64,000 nt of DNA from Hysterangium stoloniferum (taxonomy: Eukaryota; Basidiomycota; Agaricomycetes; Hysterangiales; Hysterangiaceae), in contig WHVD01000001.1 of the NCBI GenBank assembly GCA_015178975.1, positions 3,534,001 through 3,598,000 of the forward strand. The letters are read 5' to 3'. The notes under the pieces are model-generated. The model saw nothing but the letters and a program-made list of their open reading frames with translations. It was not told where the DNA came from and made no database searches. The position numbers and the translations under genes were made by a program. Shown piece after piece: positions 11,598 through 23,184 of the stretch (its first letter is position 1; the number at the start of each line of letters is the position of its first letter).

Positions 11598-12075
11598 ATA
11601 ATAATTATAATATCAAATGTTTACTACTAAAAGCAATATTGCTAGAAAACTTCATCTTTAAATAGTGGTATATATTCTGAGACTATTTATTATATTGTCA
11701 ACCACCAACCTTGAGAAATAATTCTCCATTTACATCCTAAACAATTCAGAGTCAATTAATAGAACATATTGTATATGGTTTCCAAGTTGTGTAAATACTT
11801 GCTAATACTTTTGTTGGTAATTTGTTTTTTAGAAGCTAAACTGTAGTTATTTCTCAGTAAAATATGTGAGATGTCATTGGAGATTTTTCATCCTATGACT
11901 TTCTTCATTAAGTGAAACCACATATATATTCTTGGTATGTTGAATCAAGTAGAAATCTGTTCAGATTGACAGACCCATTCCAAGGTAATACATATGTATT
12001 CAGAGATGTCAAGGACATACACATGTATGAAAGGGACCATTTAAAAGGATATGCTTTTTAAAAGTTTTAATCTAC
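11598..12075 (+). repeat. Interspersed repeat C, copy 1
   Basis: An AT-rich stretch of about 480 bp that matches 25870-26378 in reverse complement at perhaps 85% (for example GTAGAAATCTGTTCAGATTG and GTCAATTAATAGAAC). Non-coding. No terminal repeats or target duplication were found, so the family is unknown. Confidence 0.8.
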
Positions 12076-12885
12076 TAAACTCTTTCATAATCTATTCAGG
12101 TCCTGAAAGATGCTTTGTTTCATAATATACAAATAACTTTTAAACATTCCCAAAGTTTGAAGTGATGTGACATGTAATATATAGTTCCACCTTATCTCTA
12201 ATAAATAATATGGCAAGTTAATATCCTGCATGATTTCTTGAAACAGAAGGGGAGTTGGCACCTTGACCTCCCTGAGCATACACCACCATCAATGTCAACA
12301 TTGAGTTTTGTGCGGTCAACATGGTCAGGTAGATTGAATAGCAACCCTAGTGGACAAATAGACCACCACTCAGACACAGAGACATACAGGTTACCAGAAG
12401 TAACCAAACTCAGACAACTGCACACTGGACAGAGTCACAGACATGGATAGGGACTATCATGGATACATGTGGGTACTTAGGGTACATGAGTGCCATGTAA
12501 GGAACAAAGATGTGTTACTTACCATATTTCAGTCATGTCAGAGTAGCGCATACCCACTTCCCACTGGCCGTGAAGCTTTGATGAAGATGCCGTTAGCAAA
12601 CACAAGTTGGAAATGCGAGCACCGACCTTTGAGTAGCAGTTACAACACAACCCCCCCATTGTTCTCAGTAATACGTGTAGAATCAAATGAAACAAGACCT
12701 TCCATGCACCTCAAACAAAGCTTATGCCATGCCCTTCCCCCCACCATCACTTCATGAATTGCGCCTGAAAACATCACCATCTGCTCTTCCCGCGGATACC
12801 ATGAAGTTGGGCACCACTACCGTCTTAAAGAAGGAATCAACATCACAGGTGTTTTCTTCCGTGCATCTAGCGCGGGACGAAAGGA
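12076..12885. other. Spacer with low-grade coding-like stretches
   Basis: Plus-strand frames at 12443-12757 and 12687-13088 and minus-strand frames here are open but match no motif I know. They may be remnants attached to the minus-strand frame at 12886-13242. Confidence 0.3.
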
Positions 12886-13242
12886 TCACTGCGATGGCCA
12901 AGGAAATAATTGTACGGGGCGAACTGGGGGTGGCGACAAACCCGAGTAATATGGTGGTCGGGATCGATGGTCACCGCGGAGAATACCGTCCATGGAAGGC
13001 ACATATCTATAAAGAGAACCAGGAGCAAAGTTCACGAATAAAACGCCAGATATCCAGAGAACGCCAACACAGACTACGAACCAAATAATCCAACGCAGCA
13101 AAGGACGACTACAACCGAAGGACAGCCAAACATTCAGTGAGGATGAGCTTTGTCTGGTGAATGACTGACATGGGTTCGGAGTATTTTGAGGTGACAGGGA
13201 ATTTATAATGAGTGATAAGCACTGAGTAAACTGAAAACGCAT
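12886..13242 (-). pseudogene. Possible N-terminus of a type II membrane protein, remnant
   Basis: A minus-strand frame of about 118 codons. After a serine-rich stretch it has one clear transmembrane segment (RWIIWFVVCVGVLWISGVLF), then VNFAPGSLYRYVP, then a proline-rich stem (RPPYYSGLSPPPVRP). That layout (short cytosolic tail, single anchor, proline-rich stem) is what Golgi type II enzymes such as glycosidases and glycosyltransferases show, but no catalytic motif follows. Reading on in the same frame to about 12540 gives further coding-looking stretches broken by three stops. No homology is proven. It may be a decayed host gene or chance. Confidence 0.3.
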
Positions 13243-13644
13243 CCAGAAAATGGTTGATACCTTTGTACACCTACATGGCCTAGTATATTCGTCAATGAAC
13301 AGAGACGGTAGGTAAAACGATACTACTATGCGCGTTTATCGTAATTATCTAACGAAGCGGATACTAAATATTCAAGGTCCGTTGTGGTGCAGCCTCACAG
13401 GCTTACAGTTGGCGGGTCGGCAAGTTTTCTTACCAATGTGCCCGTTCACAGCAAAGGAGTATTTACGTTATTGGATTCAGGGGAACACCAAGGACAGGAT
13501 AGAAAGCAATGTAATTAAAAGGCACACCCTACACAACCATCTTCCGCTGGCCATCATAGCGTGCATCCTGGTGTCGTGAGGTAGTTGCTTTGGTTCAGAT
13601 GTTGGTCATATCGCTACCGACGGTGCTCCTTCAGGGCGTGTTTC

Positions 13645-14957
13645 TCACAAAGAAATATAAAGGATGACTGACTGTTCTGCCATTTTCTGCCTTATGAGGT
13701 AAGCATGGACATGTGAACCTAGCGGGGTCGACCATCTTGGATCACCAGTATCTATCTCGTCATCGTAAATGCCAAGTTCTTCCATGAAAATCTCAATCTC
13801 CTGATCTCGGTAATCTTCCAGGACGTCGCCACGGCCGACACTGACAGCAAGGCATTCTTGGAAATGCAGACGGAGAAACCGGTCGCTAGGTCTATAGGGT
13901 CCATCGACAAGGATCATATGGCTTTTCAACGGTACACCACTCTTTAAGCTTTCCGACCCCTCGAATAAGATGATGCGATAATCGTCCTGTATGTCATAGA
14001 TACCACAGCTAGCTAGTTGAAAGGGAGAATACGCACTTCAACGTCAACGCCGAGTTTGTTTTCCCAAAAGAGAGTGACAATGTCCTTACGACCTGATACG
14101 ACATTGTCGACCACCATCAAGTCGCTTAGATCGCATGCATCGGGATTTTGATAGTACTTGTTCTCTAGCCATGGATCATCTGACAGCTTATTAGGGATAA
14201 TAAGGATCGTGGAAAATATCAACATAGATGCGATGGTTCGAAATGTTACACACTTGCCTTATAGCCCATGAATGGGGGAAATACCCATGTTGCTACCAGC
14301 GCATCAGAGCCACAGCTTGGCACGACACCAGAAAAAATACATTGACGATCTCTATCGAGAGCTTGTTGAATGATAGGGGCAGTCAAGGACGCCTGTTAAG
14401 CATCAGAAAGAGTAAAGCACATTCCACGACACAATGAGGTACCTTGGCAGAGAGCAACGGGCTATTTTCTTCCACTACTTCCTCCATACTCGAAAATGGG
14501 TGAACTGGATGGAAGAAAAAGTAAAGTGCGGCGTTTCCTGTGTCAAGGTCACGTAGCCTGTAGTGGTACACGAAATGGTATTCTTGCCTATAGCATATAA
14601 CCCATAGTCTCCAGGAACAATGATGTCTTGAGATTCTCGGGACAAGGCAGCGCCATTTTTGTGGACAGAATACGTCAACACATTATTAGGTCGAACCTCG
14701 ACCGGGAAGAGAGTATACGTCTCGGCTTCCTCCCAAGCATGATACAGAGCTCGACTCAAAACAGCATCGGTTATCCAGCGATATGCTGTCGAAGCAGTAA
14801 TGGGTGAGTTGTTATCAACACGCCAGCCTACATATGAGTTTGAGGACGATTTTGGAGATTGAACGTCAAAGAAACTCTCCTAAGGCCAGGCGGAGCGATT
14901 TAGTGCACCAAATGAAGACGTTGCGGTGTTGTCGAGTGGATTTTCTGGACAATACAT
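13645..14957 (-). pseudogene. HNH-nuclease family gene 1, four exons, two lesions
   Basis: Minus strand, ATG at 14957. Exons 14957-14443, 14392-14254, 14179-14037 and 13986-13645, with introns of 50, 74 and 50 bp: GTACCT..TTAACAG, GTGTGT..CTGTCAG and GTGCGT..CATACAG. All three junctions keep phase. The N-terminal part has VEVRPNNVLTYSVH and SQDIIVPGDYGLYA, then RDRQCIFSG (start of an HNH_2-like core), KYYQNPDACDLSDL, DDYRIILFEGSE and the tail LVDGPYRPSDRFLRLHFQEC with GIYDDEIDTGDPRWSTPLG. I recognise these blocks from a large HNH family of mushroom-forming fungi; its role is unknown. Lesions: an in-frame TAG at 14880-14882 and a frame change near 14480 within exon 1. A downstream start would avoid the first only. 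The gene points away from gene 2. Confidence 0.7.
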
Positions 14958-15450
14958 GAACAGGTTCGTACATAGCGGTGTGACTCGTGCGTGAGGAATG
15001 CAAGATACAAAGTTACAAATATGACAAAACAGTGTCAAACAAGAGTACATCTACAACGCCACCTCGATTGATCTCTGCTTCGTCTTTCATACAATTTTTC
15101 TTGCATTCGTTGTTGCCGTCGATACTCCTGAATTGAAGTATTAGGTCCATAGAATACCTACCTGAAGCAGATTCGAATGGTTTTTACATCAACGAATCTG
15201 AACGAAATGTAAATGTATGATGTTCCATGGTGAGGCGGTGCTCCCACAATAGCAAAAAGCTGAACCATAAACCCACTCTTGGACTAATTGCCGATAAACT
15301 TGGTATCTGTATTCGTACATACTTGGTCCCACTAAGCTCTAGGTTGCTATGTACACAATGGGTGGCTACCGGCTTCCGTGTTTGATAGCTGGCTCGACAC
15401 AATCATGAAACTCAACACGCAGGGTCAGATGTGGTTTATAATACTTCTCT

Positions 15451-16416
15451 TTGCGCATCCCTCTAATGAAATATCGCAGAGATCGGAAACACCGCTGCCC
15501 CAAGGATCCTAGGACGATGTCGTTTCCGATAGGCTTCATTGAACACCCTAAAGAGCCTCCTCCTCTTCCGAGAAGCCCCACAATTTCAGTGAAAGAGGGG
15601 CATTATATGATATATCAATTTGGTAATAGTGGTTCCATTCATCACCGAACGCCTACATTGGATGTTTTGTTCCAGACAGGCAGTATAGGAAATTTGTCCC
15701 TTCTTGGCCACAGCTCGTTCTCACTGCGTTCAAGCGGCGGAGCCGTTCCCCATCGCAGACCTGTACACCTTCTCCAAGCGGCACACCATCTCGTGTAAGT
15801 CTACCATTGCTAGGGTTATCATGCAACTTCAACTTAACACACTCCGTACGCATGAGAGATAAGTGCTGCCTAGTCACAGGTCAGGCCGCTGTTAAATGTG
15901 CTCGTGGTGGCAATTTCACCGGGCTTGAGGTTGCACACATATATCCATTAATGAGTGTTGTGACGTGAGTACAGACTTACATCACGGAGTTTATTCTTCT
16001 CACTTCTCACATGCAGAGAGAATGTATAGTGATCCTGTCAGCATCTGCTCAGGCACAAGTACTTACTTGTCAGGCTGCAGATCATCCTCACAATGCTATG
16101 CTTCTCTGCACAGATATTCACACTTTGTTCGATGACTATCAATGGAGCATATGGGTATGTCAGTTTTACCCTACATTCTGCTCTTTAATTTTCATAGCAG
16201 TCTGATCAGGGTAGACACAAAATTGTTTGTTTCGAGAAATCGGGTGCTAATGTTTTAGAACAATACCCTACTGCCAATATTCTACTGTCAAGTTTGAATA
16301 CCACCCCTTCATGTAGCATGGAGTTGCTTCGGGCACACCTCCACATCACCTTGTTGATACATGTCAGAGGAGTGGGAAAACGGGCAGCTGCTGGCTTTAA
16401 TGCTACCTTACTCTAG
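15451..16416 (+). pseudogene. HNH-nuclease family gene 2, plus strand, one or more lesions
   Basis: The clear part reads RDKCCLVTGQ, ARGGNFTGLEVAHIYPLM, intron 15965-16018 (GTGAGT..), DHPHNAMLLCTDIHTLFDDYQWSIW, intron 16155-16197 (GTATGT..CATAG), then GRHKIVCFEKSG, NTTPSCSMELLRAH and a stop at 16414-16416. Cys-x2-Val-x-Gly, the central His and the Asn-x(6)-His spacing fit an HNH (beta-beta-alpha metal) fold. Upstream, 15690-15853 is open (FSKRHTISCKSTIARVIMQL) but in a different frame, with the shift at GAGAGATAAG around 15850. The stretch 15451-15680 (VKEGHYMIYQFGN) may be the N-terminus, with the join unresolved. Being head to head with gene 1 suggests a duplicated pair. Confidence 0.65.
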
Positions 16417-17199
16417 CAAGCTGAAACTGGGCTTCATTAAATTAGCAAAAGTGGTTTCCTATCATCCTTTAGCTCTAGTACCATGGTTGGTTGTTTGGTG
16501 ATCATGTATTATGTAATACTAACCTTTTTTTGTCTTGTAAATATTAGGGATTCCTTATTGTGAGTATAAATGTCATGACACAAGGAACAAAATAAAGTAT
16601 CCATCTTGAAATCGGGTGTTGTCTTAGACCCTTACTGGCTCCTTACCCACTTTGAATAAGTCAAATAAGATGGGTAAGTGTAACGGAGCAGATGTGGTGG
16701 TGGACTTTGAATTAGGTGGGTAACCACCCTAGTTTTAGATGGTAAGGAGTAACGAGAAGACATTGGAAGTTTTCGATCATTATGTTAGATAAACACCATA
16801 AAAACTCCACAAACGACATAAACAATAGCAAGACTACAGTTATTAGGACAAAGGATTAAGGACGCACAAAGGAATTGATCATTCCTTTTGTGCCACTATT
16901 TCTTTTGTCCGTGTTATATCTATTGTTCATAAAAACATATATAAACCATACAACTATCATAGCTACACCTCAGTCCGTTATACTATACTACGAGGCTGAG
17001 GTGAGCTATCTTACACTATATCTTCTAACCTATCATTGATCACATATGTATCAGATATATATTAGGTATATAATATTATAGTCCATTATACTATACTACG
17101 AGACTGAGATATATATTAGGGTTACCTTTAACACAATAAAGGGTTTCAGACTTATTAGATATTGTCAGGGGATGTAGCTTATGATTGCTAGCATAAATA
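16417..17199. other. Spacer with a ~30-bp direct repeat
   Basis: AT-rich. The block GTTATACTATACTACGAG(G/A)CTGAG occurs at about 16977 and, with one change, at about 17085, 108 bp apart. No gene is seen. Confidence 0.5.
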
Positions 17200-17408
17200 C
17201 AGTGAGGGACAAAACCCTTCCAATGATTTTTAGTTGTGCAAAGATTCTTGAATAACTCAAGAACCACTGTAGATACAGACCTGAAATTTGGTGGTTGGTT
17301 AGGTCTACATGTTATCTACATGGCCTTAAAATATTATGACATAAGCATTAGTATTTCCCATGCTATAAATAAAATAATAATAAAATCACATTGGAAGGGT
17401 TTTGTCCC

Positions 17409-17473
17409 AGTCACATGATTAACACAAAACCTTATTGATTATCAGCAAATAAGGTTTTGTTTAATCATGTGAC
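17409..17473. repeat. Subterminal palindrome in T2
   Basis: GTCACATGATTAACACAAAA and its near-perfect reverse complement face each other across about 10 bases, with arms of about 27 bp. It lies between the left terminal repeat and the transposase start. T3 keeps a decayed version at 23394-23460. Confidence 0.8.
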
Positions 17474-17548
17474 CTGTCAAAATTAGATATATATATAGCT
17501 GTTCACTTTCTAGTTCAACAACATCCCCACAACTCAACATTCTACACC

Positions 17549-18551
17549 ATGAAAGCTCTTACTCCTCTTCAGGTTAGCCACATTATTTTGCTCAACAAGG
17601 GCAAGTCTACTTCTCAGATCTCTGCAATCACTGGCAGAGATCTGTTTACTATATCCAGAATTCACTATACCCATTGCCCATCACTTGCCAAAGCACCTGG
17701 TGGCCATCCATGCAAGCTTTCTCCCTCAGATATTCATTATTCCATCCAACAAATCACTTCTCAGAAGGCAGAACATGCCACTGAGGTCACCAAAATCCTT
17801 CAAAATATGACTGGAGAGTCCATTTCAGTGAAGACTATTCATAGAGCACTCAAGAAGGCTGGAATGAGGCCTGTGGTGAAGAGAAAAAGGCCTTTACTCA
17901 CTAAGAGGCAAAAGAAGGCAAGGATGGACTTTGCTCTGGCATACAAGGACTGGACTTTGGATGATTGGAAGAGGGCTGTTTGGTTAGATGAGACAAAAAT
18001 AAATTGTTCGGAGTCAGATGGGAGGAAGTAGGTGTGGAAAAAGGCAGGAGAGGGGCTCAGTGATAGGGTGGCTGAGGGTACAATCAAGTTTGGAGGAGGA
18101 AATCTGATGTTGTGAGGCTGTATATTGTGGGAAGGACCAGGATATTCCACCAAAATTGATGGAAGGATGGATTCTGACCTTTATGTTAACATTATGGAAG
18201 ATGAACTTCAAGAAATCATGGAGTATTATGGCAAGAACACAGGAGATGTGGTCTTTCAGCAAGACAATGACCCCAAACACAAGAGCAAAAAGACCACCAA
18301 TTGGTTTAAAGACAATGGATTTGTGGTCATGGTATGGCCACCTCAGTCTGCTGACCTTAATCCAATTGAACACCTCTGGTATTACCTCAATAGGAGGCTG
18401 GGTGGCACCCAAGAGTATTCATGAGTTGTGGGAGAGGGTTCAGACAGAGTGGGAGAAGATCCCTGCCTCTACTTGTCAGAACTTGATAGAGAGTATGCCT
18501 AGAAGGGTTGAGCCTGTTTTGAAGGCCAAGGGAGGCTATACCAAGGACTAG
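17549..18551 (+). pseudogene. Tc1-like transposase of T2, broken
   Basis: ATG at 17549 follows a TATA-like run at about 17485-17500. It encodes about 334 codons: an N-terminal helix-turn-helix (KGKSTSQISAITGRD), a basic linker (VVKRKRPLLTKRQKKAR), first catalytic Asp in WLDETK, second in QQDNDPKHKS, Glu in DLNPIEHLW (DD34E), and the C-terminal SMPRRVEPVLKAKGGYTKD. Lesions: TAG at 18029-18031 (after ESDGRK), TGA at about 18114 replacing a Trp, and a frame change near 18400 after the catalytic Glu. The product would be inactive. The long protein-level match to T3 and the weaker match to T1 make this a separate subfamily from T1. Confidence 0.9.
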
Positions 18552-18789
18552 ATTGTTTAATTTGTATTTCTTTTATACCAGGGACAAAACCCTTCCAATG
18601 TGATTTTATTAGTGTTTTATTTATAGTGTGGGAAATACTAATGCTTATGTCATAATATTTTAAGGGCATATAGATAACATATAGACCTAACCAACCTTCA
18701 AATTTCAGGTCTGTATCTACAATAGTTCTTGAGTTATTCAAGAATCTTTGCACAACTAAAAATCATTGGAAGGGTTTTGTCCCTCACTG

Positions 18790-19094
18790 TAGGTGAACCC
18801 CCCACTAGTTAGAGTAGTCTTTTTCGAATTGGAGCCTATTCCTACTCTGTACGTTCCTCTTCATAAGAGCTCAACTGAAGAATTACACTATATCCAAAGC
18901 TGAACCATACAGTAAGGAAAATGAGATAGTGGCCTAAATTTGCCGAAACATGGGGTGGGGCAGAGGCTTAACTCAAAATTTTACCTAATATATATACATC
19001 TTCTGCATGATGAAAGGGGAAAGTTACAGTAAACCATGTGTTGGGGAACCATCGGTGGCAATGCCATGGTTGGGGTGGCAATAGTGGAGTAATA
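18790..19094. other. Spacer, nothing recognised
   Basis: No open frame with motifs. It may include the decayed 5' part of T4, but no repeat tip is visible. Confidence 0.4.
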
Positions 19095-19737
19095 GAGGGT
19101 TATGATGGCAAAACAAGCTTGCAGGGGGCCAAACAGCAGGGATTCTAACACATGGCATGGGATGGTGTTGGATATACATGCAATATTGATGGAAGGATGG
19201 ATGCTGAACTACATGTTCATATTCTGGAAGATGATCTTCAAGAAAGCCAAAACATTGTTTGCTGACAGGGGCTTAAGGTTATGTCATGGCCAGCAGTCTG
19301 CAGACCTTAATCCCATTGAATGCCCAAGGCATCACCTCAAAAAGACACTTGGAGAATATCAATTGCCACCAAATGGGATACTGGAATTGTGGGAGTATGT
19401 GCAAAGGGAATGGGATAGGGTGAAGCCAGAGGTGTGTCAGAATTTGATTGAAAGTATGCCTAGAAGAGTGGCAGCTGTGATAAACACCAAAGGAGGTTAC
19501 CCTAAGTATTGTTACATAGGAGTTTATATGCTTCAGAATGTCAGGGACAAAGCCTTTCTCATGATTATCCTCAAAAGAAATATTTGTATACTTACCATAT
19601 ACAGATACTATGTGCTGCCATGATGTCAGAGTATCCAGTTGAATATTTTCATATTTTTTCAATCTTATGTCCATGATCTATGTATAAACAAAGCAATCTG
19701 AAATGATAAAACATGAGAACAGTTTTGTCCCTCACTG
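19095..19737 (+). mobile_element. Tc1-like element T4, 5'-truncated and internally deleted
   Basis: The right end is intact: tip GTTTTGTCCCTCACTG at 19737 followed by TA, with the inner inverted tip at about 19537 (CAGGGACAAAGCC). The left terminal repeat and the first half of the gene are missing. The transposase remnant (about 19180-19510) has KMIFKKAK, then directly QQSADLNPIE and PNGILELWEYVQREWDRV, ending PRRVAAVINTKGGYPKY; the catalytic QDNDPKH block is deleted. The tip reads GTTCTCATG where T2 has CTTCCAATG, so it is a separate variant. It lies in the left arm of the 1.2-kb inverted duplication. Confidence 0.8.
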
Positions 19738-20534
19738 TATACAAAAAGCTGATGTAAGCCTAATGCTGTAGACCATAGAACTTCAACAGTAAGAGATACT
19801 GCAATATCTCTAACTGGCTGTAGGAGTAAGATGGAGTGTAAGACTTAAATTTCTGATTTAAGAATGGGCTTTGTAAATAAGATATAACAAAATTGCTTGT
19901 TTCAATAGTGGGCAAAGAGAGACCCTTACATATATACATGAATGGGTACAGGTTAAACAAATATGTTGTTGAGTGCAGGGCTCATGGGTGGGTTGAGGAG
20001 AAACCTGTAGATATTCTGGGGAAGGATGTGGCTTCAGATGATGTGGTGTGCTCTTGCAAGATCACATTGTCCAACTTCAGACAGGAGTGGATGGGAAACC
20101 TGTGGGTTCCAAGAATATGCTGAGGCAAGAAACTAGAGAGATACTGAGCCAAAGCTAAGTTGATTTTGTGATTGGATTTTATGTAGAGCAAGCTACTTAG
20201 CTATGTAGACTATTGTACTACTAATTCAGACATACAAAAAGACATAACAGGTATACATACAATAACACAATAAACCAGATGTCAAATGGGCAGAGATGGA
20301 TTGAGAACAAGGGGGTCCATAATGTCCAGTTGGGGTCTGGTGTGTGGTTCTTGCAATAAAGATAGTTGAGTGCATATATGTAGGATGGGGTCTGGGACCC
20401 AGTGGGTGTCCCAGTCCAAACACATGCACAAACAATGATGCAATAATGATGCAATATGGGGTGAATTATATCTGAGTCATCTTAGTAAGAACATTAGTAA
20501 AGCTGTGAATAATAAAGGGGGAGGCTGCACAGAA
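19337..20534. repeat. Left arm of 1.2-kb inverted duplication
   Basis: The last 400 bp of T4, 230 bp of flank, an LTR of family B and about 110 bp beyond match 26686-27885 in reverse complement over their whole length, with scattered substitutions and a few short indels. Both arms share the same Tc1 insertion and the same LTR insertion with the same flanks, so this is a segmental duplication, not two independent insertions. Confidence 0.9.
19967..20422 (-). repeat. Solo LTR, family B, copy 1 (fossil)
   Basis: About 456 bp with decayed TGTTG..AACA ends. It is shared by descent with the copy in the right arm. Related at low identity to LTR family A in several blocks (GAAACCTG, TGGCTTCAG, CACATTGTCCAACTTCAGAC). 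Old. Confidence 0.75.
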
Positions 20535-21745
20535 CCATATGGCAAGTGTCTAATAAGAAAGAACTTTAGAAGAGAATGACTAAATAATATTATGTAGATA
20601 TGTAAATAGGGGAATAACAAGTCACGAGGGGTAACGAAAACAATTAGATGATGATGGAGTGGCGACCACATGAATAAGGATAAGAGACATTGAATATTAG
20701 GTATAACAAGTATTGCAGAAGTAAGTGCACGTATGAAAAAGGTGAGACAAAATGTCTTGAAAAGATGCAATGCATCATATTGTTCAATCTCCTCTCAAAT
20801 GTACTATTATATACACATAGTATAGCTAGTGAATCTCTCAGTGAATGTTTAACCACTGAGAGTAAGTGATATGTCTATTGCCTCATCATAAAGCAAAACT
20901 TATCATATGTATTTAGTACTTAAACATCTTTAGGTATTGTATAATGCAGTGAATGTTTAACCACTGACATACTTAAACGTCTTTAGGTTATGGGCCCCGG
21001 CTCTTTATATTGATAGCAAATAATTAACAAGCCATCCTAATTAATCGCTGAAATGATTACCCTGGACAAAATTAAGAATTATGAAATAAGCACTGGGAGT
21101 GCTTACCAAGTTTTTCCAAAGTTACACAAAGACAATTATTTTACTTGGAGTGCGAGTATGAAAACCATGCTGGAGTCTTTGAACCAATGGAAGGTTGTAA
21201 CTGGAGAACTGGTGGATCCTATCCACACAGACATGAAAACAATGGAGGAACTTGAGATTGAAGAGGCCTGGGAACTTTGAAAGAAGAGGGCCTACAGCGA
21301 GATAATGCTCCGCGTTGAAGATAACCCCAGGGTGGCTATAATGGTGGATAGTAATCCAGTCAATGCATGGGAAACTTTGAAGATGACTTACGGAATGCAA
21401 TTGGCCAATAGTCGTGCAACGCTACTTTCCGAACTAGTTCATATGCATTACGATGGGATGGGAATTATCAAATACAAATCTCAGATGGATTCTATAAGGC
21501 TCAAACTATTGGAGGCCAGACATGCTATCACGAATGCTGATTATCTCAGTCTATTCATGAGGATGCTACCCGAAGATTTTGACATAATGTCAATGACAAT
21601 CGATTATGACATTGATACTGTTGAAGAAGTAGTCAATAAACTGCGTCAAGTTGAGATTCAAAAAGAGATACATCCAGGCTATGGCGAAGATTCCACATTT
21701 CATGCCCAGAGGGGTATTGAAGTTTCCGCGTTTTGTCCTTAAAGG
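20535..21745 (+). mobile_element. Ty1/Copia fragment C1: leader and gag (fossil)
   Basis: The leader or LTR part at about 20640-20840 matches 35800-36000 in reverse complement, and gag follows from ATG 21053. Gag has FPKLHKDNYFTWSASMKTML (the DUF4219/UBN2 type gag start of Copia), NPVNAWETLKMTY and MRMLPEDFDIMSMTIDYD. The fragment is cut before the zinc knuckle and joins LTR-A-like sequence at about 21820. Broken, with few interruptions. The leader holds a 109-bp-spaced direct repeat (GTGAATGTTTAACCACTGA at about 20840 and 20950). Confidence 0.8.
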
Positions 21746-21835
21746 GGTATCAGTACGCAAAGAGGAGCATATCGAAATAGAGGTCGTGGTCGTGCCATCA
21801 TTCCAGTTAGGGTACATGGGACAGAATGGAGCAGA

Positions 21836-21965
21836 GTCCGAATCGTGACAAATCATAAACCATAATGGGAAATGGAGTGGGAGCAGAGTCCGAATCGTGA
21901 CAGGTCATTTGACTAAAATGGGAACGGGGCTCAGTTAGAGCGATGATGGGTTTTCTGAGCAGTGT
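21836..21965 (-). repeat. Fragment of LTR family A
   Basis: About 130 bp matching 7160-7310 closely (GTCCGAATCGTGAC, GACAGGTCATTTGACTAAAA). No ends are present. Confidence 0.85.
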
Positions 21966-23184
21966 GAGGTATCAGCATTATCTCATAATGTTCTCTTAAT
22001 TTTCTTTGAATTATTTAATATTTTCTCGAATTTTTATTGTATTTTTACTATGTTTATTGTGAAAAATAGGCCTTATTCCTTTTAACTTCACATAAATAAT
22101 AGCATATATGGACTCATATTATGCTATTATTACTTAATTAATTTATTATAATTTCTAACTAATTATTTATATTTTATCTACTTAGTTATTGCTTTGAGGC
22201 ACCTTGCTGCAGCTTGTTTGTGCATTTTTGAAGTCATGTGACGTATTAGATAAGCCTCCGGTGTCGGGATGTCACACAGGTCACGGACGTGACTACCCGA
22301 GTCATTAATTGATTCCGCCGACTCATTGTTTGCTTCCGTCCCGGGACCGCGGCCTTGAACCTTCATGTTCAAGCCAAAGGATGGAACCCTTGTCTCAGAG
22401 AGGGGAATCATGTGATAAATAAAGGGTAAATAATGAGTAGAATATGAGGTCATTATGATCTAACTAGTGGCCTCATAAACTAAATAATTAGCTAATCATT
22501 TAGTTATCAAAATGTATATAAGGAGGGCCAAGTTTCCAATAAAATCATCTTATCTCTCACACATTTTATTGCAGAAGCTTATCTAGTCATGCTAAGGACA
22601 ATAATAGCCTTAGTCTGATACACTAACTGCAAGCACCTACACTTGCAGAATCTTGAATCTTTGTCAGCAACTCTTGAACTTAGCTAATCATCTAAGTTCC
22701 CCCAGCCTCACAGCTACCCTTTAGGCTTATTAATTACATAATAAACCTAATAAGTATCTAAGTATCCTTACTGAAATTCCCTGCCAATACTAGATTATTC
22801 AAGGCCCAGCCCTAAGTTTATTGAATTAATCAAGTACAAGCACTCAGATAATCCAATACAAATTAGTTTCTCTATTAATAAATTATTTAACACCTTGTTA
22901 AATAACTATTAATAGTTACAAATAAGCAGACAAGAATCCGAAGCTTTATATCAAGTCTCTGCTAAGTTACTGTGCATATACTCAGCTTCTAGCCCCTATT
23001 CTCAAGGAATAGTTCTTTTATTTGCTAAAAGAGTCATACACAGTTCTATTGAACCTTTCAATAATCAAAATAAGCATTGATTTGAGTTGTTTAAGCTTCA
23101 TAGCATGGCTCATTAATCTATCAGTATTTAAATTACTGGACCTTTGCTTATTTTATTGTTGAAGCTCTGTGACACTATAGCATA
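21966..23184. other. AT-rich non-coding stretch, possible Copia LTR
   Basis: No gene is seen. A TATA-like TGTATATAAGGAGGG at about 22512 followed by AATAAAA at about 22540 looks like a retroelement promoter and polyadenylation pair. No ends were placed. T3 is inserted at its right edge. Confidence 0.4.

Larger units (their letters stand above)
17200..18789 (+). mobile_element. Tc1-like DNA transposon T2
   Basis: A 1590-bp element flanked by TA (17198-17199, 18790-18791). Terminal inverted repeats are 209 bp each (17200-17408, 18581-18789), with tip CAGTGAGGGACAAAACCCTT. As in T1, each arm ends inward with an inverted copy of the tip. The transposase is on the plus strand and broken. Related copies in the window are T3 (23185), T4 (19737 end), T4' (27467) and the solo arm at 46038. 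Confidence 0.93.

Noticed and set aside
14228-14437. Plus-strand open frame of 69 codons
   Set aside because: Lies opposite exon 2 of HNH gene 1, whose minus-strand splicing and motifs explain the sequence better.
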